From Flavobacteriia bacterium (lineage in GTDB: Bacteria; Bacteroidota; Bacteroidia; Flavobacteriales; Flavobacteriaceae): 13,768 nt of DNA. Under the pieces are notes generated by a model. It saw nothing but the letters and a program-made list of their open reading frames with translations. It made no database searches and had not been told where the DNA came from. Each line of letters begins with the position of its first letter. The stretch's first letter is position 1. Positions 8,412 through 11,802 of this stretch are shown here, piece by piece. The stretch is taken from the NCBI GenBank assembly GCA_030626085.1, contig DAOUPQ010000029.1, positions 1 through 13,768 of the forward strand, read 5' to 3'. A program made the position numbers and the translations under genes.

Positions 8412-8454
8412 AAATTTATTAAAAGAACCATGTAATTTTTATTACATGGTTCTT
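8412..8454 (-). terminator. Long hairpin, probable minus-strand terminator
   Basis: A perfect 14-bp stem (8423-8436 with 8441-8454; AAGAACCATGTAAT and its complement) has a TTTT/AAAA loop. On the minus strand it is followed by TTAATAAATTTTTC, an interrupted U-rich tail; the plus-strand side (AGGGTTAG) has none. It would end a transcript entering from above 8455. No gene upstream of it on that strand is recognised. Confidence 0.5.
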
Positions 8455-8468
8455 AGGGTTAGCTAGTA

Positions 8469-8528
8469 CAATATTTTAAAAATATTGATTTGCTTCTAAA
8501 AGTATTTTTACTTAAAAAAATACTTTTA
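8469..8528. repeat. Two adjacent AT-rich inverted repeats
   Basis: CAATATTTT (8469-8477) pairs with AAAATATTG (8479-8487) as a 9-bp near-continuous palindrome. Just beyond, TAAAAGTATTTTT (8497-8509) pairs perfectly with 8516-8528 (13 bp, 6-nt loop). Neither has a U-tract placed for termination on the minus strand. They lie immediately upstream, in the minus sense, of the 8412-8454 hairpin and could fold in the same RNA. Confidence 0.5.
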
Positions 8529-8593
8529 ATTTAGTTTTTAAATCTTGTTTATTTCTTTTAAGCGTACTAAATACCCGGTTAGAAATAAATATT

Positions 8594-8658
8594 TAAAAAC
8601 AAAGTTTGGATTAATGAAATCCGAATGTTTTTAAAAATAAAATAGAAACGTAAGTTTC
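8594..8658. repeat. Bulged 16-bp hairpin followed by a small tetraloop hairpin
   Basis: An outer stem TAAAAACA (8594-8601) pairs with TGTTTTTA (8626-8633). After a 3-nt bulge (8602-8604), an inner stem TTTGGATT (8605-8612) pairs with AATCCGAA (8618-8625), with one T-G pair and a 5-nt loop. Twelve bases on, GAAAC (8645-8649) pairs with GTTTC (8654-8658) around GTAA, which on the plus strand would be a GNRA tetraloop. The wobble pair and the tetraloop favour the plus strand, but I see no plus-strand promoter here. Confidence 0.45.
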
Positions 8659-8780
8659 ATAACAATAACTTAGGGAATCGCATCTAGATATCGTTAAAGA
8701 CATTAATCAAATATAAAGTGTTTGGATAGAATATTTGGAGTATTCCATATTTATATTTCTGAACATTTAATTAACAATAA

Positions 8781-8800
8781 TTATTAACAAATGTTAAAAA
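8781..8800. promoter_or_regulatory. 20-bp dyad, candidate operator (left copy)
   Basis: The sequence TTATTAACA-AA-TGTTAAAAA is an inverted repeat with 9-bp arms and a 2-bp centre, with one mismatch between arms. It repeats the perfect dyad at 9407-9426. It lies 20 bp past the end of the minus-strand terminator at 8821-8862. The protein that might bind it is unknown. Confidence 0.4.
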
Positions 8801-8820
8801 CTACAATGAGTTTAGTAGAT

Positions 8821-8862
8821 AAAAAAACAAAAGCCATAACAGATTTTAATCTCTATCATGGC
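8821..8862 (-). terminator. Intrinsic terminator of the candidate small RNA
   Basis: On the minus strand GCCATGATAGA pairs with TCTGTTATGGC (8862-8852 with 8843-8833), an 11-bp stem with two G-U wobbles and an 8-nt loop, followed directly by TTTTGTTTTTTT. On the plus strand the two wobbles become A-C mismatches and no U-tract follows, so the structure belongs to a minus-strand RNA. No annotated gene ends nearby on that strand. Confidence 0.75.
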
Positions 8863-8891
8863 TATTTGCCGAAATATATGGTAAAAAATTA

Positions 8892-8983
8892 CTGTTTTTG
8901 TATTAAAAATAACAAACACTACTTACATAGTTTTTACTCTTTTTACTTTAAAACTGTAAATGCTACTTTGACATAGTTTTTAC
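8892..8983. repeat. Two degenerate tandem copies, period 46 bp
   Basis: Copies at 8892-8937 and 8938-8983 align along their length at roughly 70 percent identity by eye, each ending in an identical 13-mer ACATAGTTTTTAC (8925-8937 and 8971-8983). A related inverted piece, AACTATGT (9022-9029 region), could pair with one copy in RNA. This looks like an old local duplication inside the candidate small RNA. Confidence 0.55.
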
Positions 8984-9192
8984 CTTACATTTCAATACTT
9001 TAATAAATTTTTAAAACTATTAGAACTATGTAATAATAATCCCAAAATATTTTTTAAAGTACCTTGTTTTAAATGCTCATTATTATATTACTAATTATTC
9101 ATGCTAAACACTTAGTCATACTTTTTTTGGTGAGCTATTAAAACATTTCAGTTCGAACTTATTAGAATCATAAATAAAACTTAATTCTAAAT

Positions 9193-9291
9193 TACAAACC
9201 TAATATTGGTTCACACCAGCTCTAATTCAAATCTAATCTTGATTTGCATCAATTTCAACTCGTGCTAGAACTTGGTTTTCATCAATTTCAA
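9193..9291. repeat. Two to three degenerate tandem copies, period 33 bp
   Basis: The copies are 9259-9291, 9226-9258 and a weaker 9193-9225. The first two share CATCAATTTCAA exactly (9280-9291, 9247-9258) and 19 of the last 21 bases; each neighbouring pair agrees at 22 of 33 positions. Read on the minus strand, one frame gives the repeated peptide pattern EIDENQ / EIDANQ before a stop. Because that frame has no start codon, I treat the repeat as a DNA or RNA feature. Confidence 0.55.
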
Positions 9292-9335
9292 TTTGTAAAG
9301 AAAAGAACTTAATTCTTATTTTCTGAATTCTTAAG

Positions 9336-9374
9336 CAAATATAGGTAAGAATATAACTTTTACAAATATTTGTA
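9336..9374 (-). promoter_or_regulatory. Minus-strand promoter with overlapping palindrome
   Basis: The minus strand reads TTTG (9366-9363), 19 bp, then TATATTTG (9343-9336), matching both elements of the Bacteroidota promoter with ideal spacing. It fires away from rplS, after the rplS terminator, into the stretch without genes. The -33 element lies inside a perfect 14-bp palindrome TACAAATATTTGTA (9361-9374), where a repressor could block it; this last point is inference. Confidence 0.6.
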
Positions 9375-9406
9375 CTTAATAGTTACGAACAAGAAATGAA
9401 GATCAC

Positions 9407-9426
9407 TTATTAACATTTGTTAATAA
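9407..9426. promoter_or_regulatory. Perfect 20-bp dyad, candidate operator (right copy)
   Basis: The sequence TTATTAACATTTGTTAATAA is a perfect inverted repeat with 9-bp arms and a 2-bp centre. It lies about 40 bp upstream of the -33 element of the promoter at 9336-9366 and touches the T-run of the rplS terminator. A second copy with one mismatch is at 8781-8800, so the two flank the candidate RNA. A half copy (CATTTGTTAATA) occurs at 562-573. Confidence 0.45.
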
Positions 9427-9456
9427 AAAACCCCATCAAACAATTGATTGATGGGG
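9421..9456 (-). terminator. Intrinsic terminator of rplS
   Basis: On the minus strand CCCCATCAA (9456-9448) pairs with TTGATGGGG (9439-9431), a 9-bp stem with an 8-nt loop, followed by TTTTTTATTA. It starts 36 bp after the rplS stop codon and separates rplS from the promoter at 9336-9366. Confidence 0.92.
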
Positions 9457-9491
9457 TCAAATTTCTTAAAAATATATTTCCTAGTAAAAAA

Positions 9492-9842
9492 CTAAAATCT
9501 TTTATCTTTAATTTGAGATTTTTTACCGGTAAGATTTCTGTAGTAAAAAATTCTGGCTCTTCGTACTTTACCGCGCTTGTTCACTTCAATTTTATTGATT
9601 GCGGGTAGATTAACTGGAAAGATACGTTCTACACCAAAAGTTCCCGACATTTTTCTAATTGTAAATGTTTCAGAAAGTCCACTTCCTCTGCGTTGCATTA
9701 CAACTCCTTTAAAAAACTGAGTACGGGTTTTTACACCTTCTTTAATTTCATAATATACAGTAATGGTGTCACCGGCTGAAAATTCCGGAATATCATTTTT
9801 TGTAACAAATTCGTCTTGTACAAATTTTACTAAATTTTCCAT
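9492..9842 (-). CDS. rplS: 50S ribosomal protein L19
   Basis: This is bL19 of the large ribosomal subunit, located at the interface with the small subunit. The 116-residue product (115-120 is usual) has MENLVKFVQDEFVTKNDIPEFSAGDTITV, then FFKGVVMQRRGSGLSETFTIRKMSGTFGVERIFPVNLPAI and KIEVNKRGKVRRARIFYYRNLTGKKSQIKDKRF, all diagnostic, including the VERIFP block and the basic RAKLYYLR-like segment near the C-terminus. The ATG is at 9842. It follows trmD and a PAP2 gene on the same strand but has its own promoter (9916-9947), a roughly 66-nt leader and its own terminator, so it can be expressed separately. rpsP and rimM, its partners in the E. coli operon, are not nearby. Confidence 0.99.
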   Translation of the reverse strand: MENLVKFVQDEFVTKNDIPEFSAGDTITVYYEIKEGVKTRTQFFKGVVMQRRGSGLSETFTIRKMSGTFGVERIFPVNLPAINKIEVNKRGKVRRARIFYYRNLTGKKSQIKDKRF

Positions 9843-9872
9843 TGTTTTTTTTGATAAATATGCTTATTCAAA

Positions 9873-9902
9873 AACCAACATTCACGATTCTCGTCAGAGG
9901 TT
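9873..9902 (-). promoter_or_regulatory. Short hairpin in the rplS leader, possible L19 autoregulatory element
   Basis: On the minus strand AACC (9902-9899) can pair with GGTT (9876-9873). Inside, ACGA (9894-9891) pairs with TCGT (9887-9884) around a GAA loop, separated by asymmetric internal loops. It begins a few bases after the predicted transcript start and ends about 30 nt before the ATG. Ribosomal protein leaders of this sort often bind their product. I recall, without being able to check, that an L19 leader limited to Flavobacteria has been proposed by comparative genomics. Confidence 0.4.
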
Positions 9903-9915
9903 AATTTTGAGTTTG

Positions 9916-9947
9916 CAAATTTAGAAAAAAATAGAATATAAATCAAA
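9916..9947 (-). promoter_or_regulatory. rplS promoter
   Basis: The minus strand has TTTG (9947-9944), a 20-bp spacer, then TAAATTTG (9923-9916). Both match the Bacteroidota consensus at standard spacing. The predicted start is near 9909, about 66 nt before the rplS ATG. It lies in the 150-bp gap after the PAP2 gene. Confidence 0.7.
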
Positions 9948-9992
9948 CAATTCCTAAAAATATTTTAAAACAATTGTACGATGTAAAGTTCT

Positions 9993-10730
9993 TTAAAACT
10001 GCATGTTAGCATAGAGTCCAAATTGTTCATTGGAGTAGGTTGGACTAATAATAACGTGCGTATTTTTAGTTTTAAACGGATTCCAATTTTTTAAAGGTTC
10101 AAATCTATAAACCAGATCAGTAACTAAAATTCCGATACCTGCACCAACCAAAACATCTGAAACCCAATGTTTGTTATTTAAAACCCTGAGTACTCCGGTT
10201 GTTGTGGCAAAAGCATAACCGCTATAAGCAAGCCACGGACTCGTATCAATAAATTCGTGGTGTAAAACCGTTGCCATTACAAATGCATTTGAAGTATGGC
10301 CTGAAGGAAAACTATAATCTTCACCATTTGGTCTTTCTTCATCAGTAATTCTTTTTAAGCCAAAAGTGATCAAATTGTTAGCCAATCCGGCAATTGCCAG
10401 ATATTTAGTTTGAGTAAATGCGTCATTTTTACTTTCTACTTTGAATAAATCTGCTGTGTACATAGTTAAAGTAGGAACAAAAAGCAGAAAATCATCTGCA
10501 TTGGTATGAAAATTGTTGAGATTATTGTGTATTTTTTCTTGTAAATTCTCTTTCCCAAAACTACCATTTGAATAGTTTATAATTATACCCGTTCCAATTA
10601 ATGTTAAGGGAACGATAGATTTTTTTAAAAATGATCTCTCCGGCTCTGGGTATGAATTTGTTATACTATCAATTTGTGCTATTGAAGAAAAATGTATAAA
10701 TATGAATAATATGATAATATAATATTTCAT
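9993..10730 (-). CDS. PAP2-superfamily phosphatase, exported
   Basis: This is a 245-residue type-2 phosphatidic acid phosphatase-like protein, which would dephosphorylate a lipid phosphate or pyrophosphate (for example undecaprenyl-PP, phosphatidylglycerophosphate or lipid A); the exact substrate is unknown. All three signature motifs are present: K-x6-RP (Lys126, Arg133, Pro134), PSGH (Ser143, Gly144, His145) and R-x5-H-x3-D (Arg182, His188, Asp192); the residue before Arg182 is Leu and not the usual Ser. The N-terminus MKYYIIILFIFIHFSSIA-QID looks like a cleavable signal peptide (cleavage after Ala18), unusual for the multi-helix PgpB type, with several hydrophobic stretches after it. The final residues YANMQF end in an aromatic, as outer-membrane proteins do, but this is weak evidence. 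Its ATG overlaps the trmD stop (ATGA, 10730-10727), implying translational coupling. Confidence 0.92.
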   Translation of the reverse strand: MKYYIIILFIFIHFSSIAQIDSITNSYPEPERSFLKKSIVPLTLIGTGIIINYSNGSFGKENLQEKIHNNLNNFHTNADDFLLFVPTLTMYTADLFKVESKNDAFTQTKYLAIAGLANNLITFGLKRITDEERPNGEDYSFPSGHTSNAFVMATVLHHEFIDTSPWLAYSGYAFATTTGVLRVLNNKHWVSDVLVGAGIGILVTDLVYRFEPLKNWNPFKTKNTHVIISPTYSNEQFGLYANMQF

Positions 10731-11419
10731 TTTAGTTCTTTGTCATTTTTTAATAGATCCGGACGAATTGATTGGGTTCTTTTTATCGCCTCTTCATGAC
10801 GCCATTGATCAATTTCCGGAAAATTTCCGGAAAGTAATATTCCAGGTGTTTTCATTCCTTTGTATTCTGCAGGGCGAGTATATACAGGCGGAGCCAATAA
10901 ATTATCTTGAAAAGAGTCAGTTAGAGCAGATGTCTCATCACCTAAAACACCCGGAATCAATCTGATAACAGCATCGCTAAGCACGGCAGCAGCCAATTCA
11001 CCTCCAGATAGAACATAATCACCAATAGAAATTTCTTTTGTGATAAATCTATCCCTTACCCTTTGATCTACACCCTTATAATGACCGGTTAAAATAATAA
11101 TATTCTTTAGAGTTGAAAGATTGTTAGCTGTTTGCTGATTGAGCATTTTAGCATCAGGTGTCATATAAATAATTTCATCATATTCGCGTTGAGTCAATAA
11201 AGCTGAAATACATTTATCAATTGGTTCTATCATTAAAACCATTCCTGCGCCGCCACCAAATTGGTAATCGTCAATTTTTCCATATTTATTTAAAGCGTAT
11301 TTTCTCAAATCATGAAAATGAATTTCTACAAAATTCTTGTCAATTGCACGTTTTATGATTGAGTGTTCAAACGGACTTTTAATTAATTCGGGTGAAACGG
11401 TAATTATATCTATTCTCAT
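10727..11419 (-). CDS. trmD: tRNA (guanine-N1)-methyltransferase TrmD
   Basis: TrmD methylates G37 of tRNAs (m1G37) with S-adenosylmethionine and prevents +1 frameshifting (EC 2.1.1.228). The protein is a cytosolic SPOUT-fold homodimer with a knotted cofactor site. Family blocks are MRIDIITVSPELIKSPFEHSI, DDYQFGGGAGMVL (50-62), ILTGHYKGVDQRVRD (109-123, cofactor loop), SIGDYVLSGGE (131-141), DSFQ with Asp168 as the probable general base, and YTRPAEYKG followed by PGILLSGNFPEIDQWR. The start is taken at ATG 11419, giving MRIDII as in other TrmD proteins (about 230 residues); the frame also contains an ATG five codons upstream, which would add MYFYR with no family support. A weak promoter is possible at 11442-11473. 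It leads the group trmD - PAP2 - rplS. Confidence 0.97.
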   Translation of the reverse strand: MRIDIITVSPELIKSPFEHSIIKRAIDKNFVEIHFHDLRKYALNKYGKIDDYQFGGGAGMVLMIEPIDKCISALLTQREYDEIIYMTPDAKMLNQQTANNLSTLKNIIILTGHYKGVDQRVRDRFITKEISIGDYVLSGGELAAAVLSDAVIRLIPGVLGDETSALTDSFQDNLLAPPVYTRPAEYKGMKTPGILLSGNFPEIDQWRHEEAIKRTQSIRPDLLKNDKELK

Positions 11420-11441
11420 TCTGTAAAAATACACAAATTGT

Positions 11442-11473
11442 AAAAAATATGCTCATCTATAATGTGACAAAAA
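11442..11473 (-). promoter_or_regulatory. Weak candidate promoter for trmD
   Basis: The minus strand has TTTTTG ending at 11468, an 18-bp spacer, then TATTTTTT (11449-11442), which misses only the last G of TAnnTTTG. It would give a leader of roughly 16 nt to the ATG at 11419. Confidence 0.3.
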
Positions 11474-11722
11474 TTTAAAACAGGTATTGAGAATTATTTA
11501 AAAGATTTTTAATTACTTAATATTATTTTTCAACTTTTGGATTATCTAGCTTTAGTAAAACCTTAAACCCTCTGGAGTTTTCGTTACGAAAAAGCCTAAA
11601 TGCTTGTTAGTGTTGGTGTAGCGTATCTAAAAACAACGCAAACAAAGTATCAGTTATGATGAGTAGGTTTTTGATAGCATTCTCAACAATGATAGATAGT
11701 TAGGCTATGCAATAAAAACACC

Positions 11723-11755
11723 TTTGCGGATGTAAGGTAAAATAAAATAGTTTTT
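11723..11755 (+). promoter_or_regulatory. Weak candidate promoter for the ccs gene
   Basis: TTTG (11723-11726), a 21-bp spacer, then TAGTTTTT (11748-11755), one base off TAnnTTTG. The implied start near 11762 lies about 40 bp before the ATG. Confidence 0.35.
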
Positions 11756-11802
11756 TTATAATGCGCTATAAAAATTTATTATTTTAGCCATACTAACTTA
11801 TA

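Larger units (their letters stand above)
8821..9329 (-). ncRNA. Candidate small non-coding RNA, about 510 nt
   Basis: A promoter with both -33 and -7 elements (9336-9366) and an intrinsic terminator (8821-8862) face the same way and delimit about 510 bp. Within it, stop codons are frequent in all three minus-strand frames. The longest tail of an open frame (ending with a TAG near 9236-9234) has no start codon with a leader, and the ATG-initiated peptides are only a few to about a dozen residues. Two blocks of degenerate tandem repeats (9193-9291 and 8892-8983) are inside. Sequence hallmarks of tmRNA, RNase P RNA, 6S and SRP RNA are not visible. It could be a regulatory RNA, a leader remnant, or decayed DNA that has kept chance signals. 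The 5' end is estimated as about 7 nt after the -7 element. Confidence 0.4.
8069..9491. other. 1.4-kb stretch without recognisable protein genes
   Basis: Between icd and rplS no open frame has homology or motifs that I recognise. The longest frames are a 60-codon one (8364-8182, -; one hydrophobic stretch, TILFLAEAIINLPLEIIF) and a 61-codon one (8791-8976, +, antisense to the candidate small RNA); both lack a leader or recognisable domain. The stretch is not empty of signals. Working from high to low coordinates it holds the rplS terminator, a 20-bp dyad, a minus-strand promoter, two sets of degenerate tandem repeats, a minus-strand terminator, a second dyad, and a run of hairpins ending in another minus-strand terminator-like stem. 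These are listed separately. I find no tRNA, tmRNA, RNase P RNA or SRP RNA hallmark in it. Confidence 0.7.
11420..11802. other. 383-bp divergent gap between trmD and the ccs gene
   Basis: No gene or RNA is recognised. It should hold the promoters of both divergent genes; only weak candidates are seen. The middle part is richer in G and C than the flanks and contains a palindrome TTTTCGT-T-ACGAAAA (11578-11592). Frames across it are short and interrupted. Confidence 0.6.

Noticed and set aside
8791..8976. 61-codon plus-strand frame (MLKTTMSLVDKK...)
   Set aside because: It runs antisense through the minus-strand terminator and the 46-bp repeats and starts inside a dyad, which explains its composition better than coding does.
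9130..9180. Possible tRNA fragment because of a GTTCGAAC motif
   Set aside because: The flanking bases form no T-stem, and no acceptor or anticodon arm can be drawn on either strand; the motif is just a palindrome.
8781..9426. Replication origin, because TTATTAACA resembles a DnaA box (TTATCCACA)
   Set aside because: It differs from the box at two positions, occurs as symmetric dyads and not as a box cluster, and no dnaA or other origin gene is in the window.
9417..9608. 63-codon plus-strand frame over the rplS terminator and 3' end
   Set aside because: It is the complement of the L19 C-terminus and the terminator stem.
11520..11620. Minus-strand frames such as KHLGFFVTKTPEGLRFY in the trmD-ccs gap as a gene remnant
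   Set aside because: They are under 30 codons, start after a stop codon and match nothing that I recognise.
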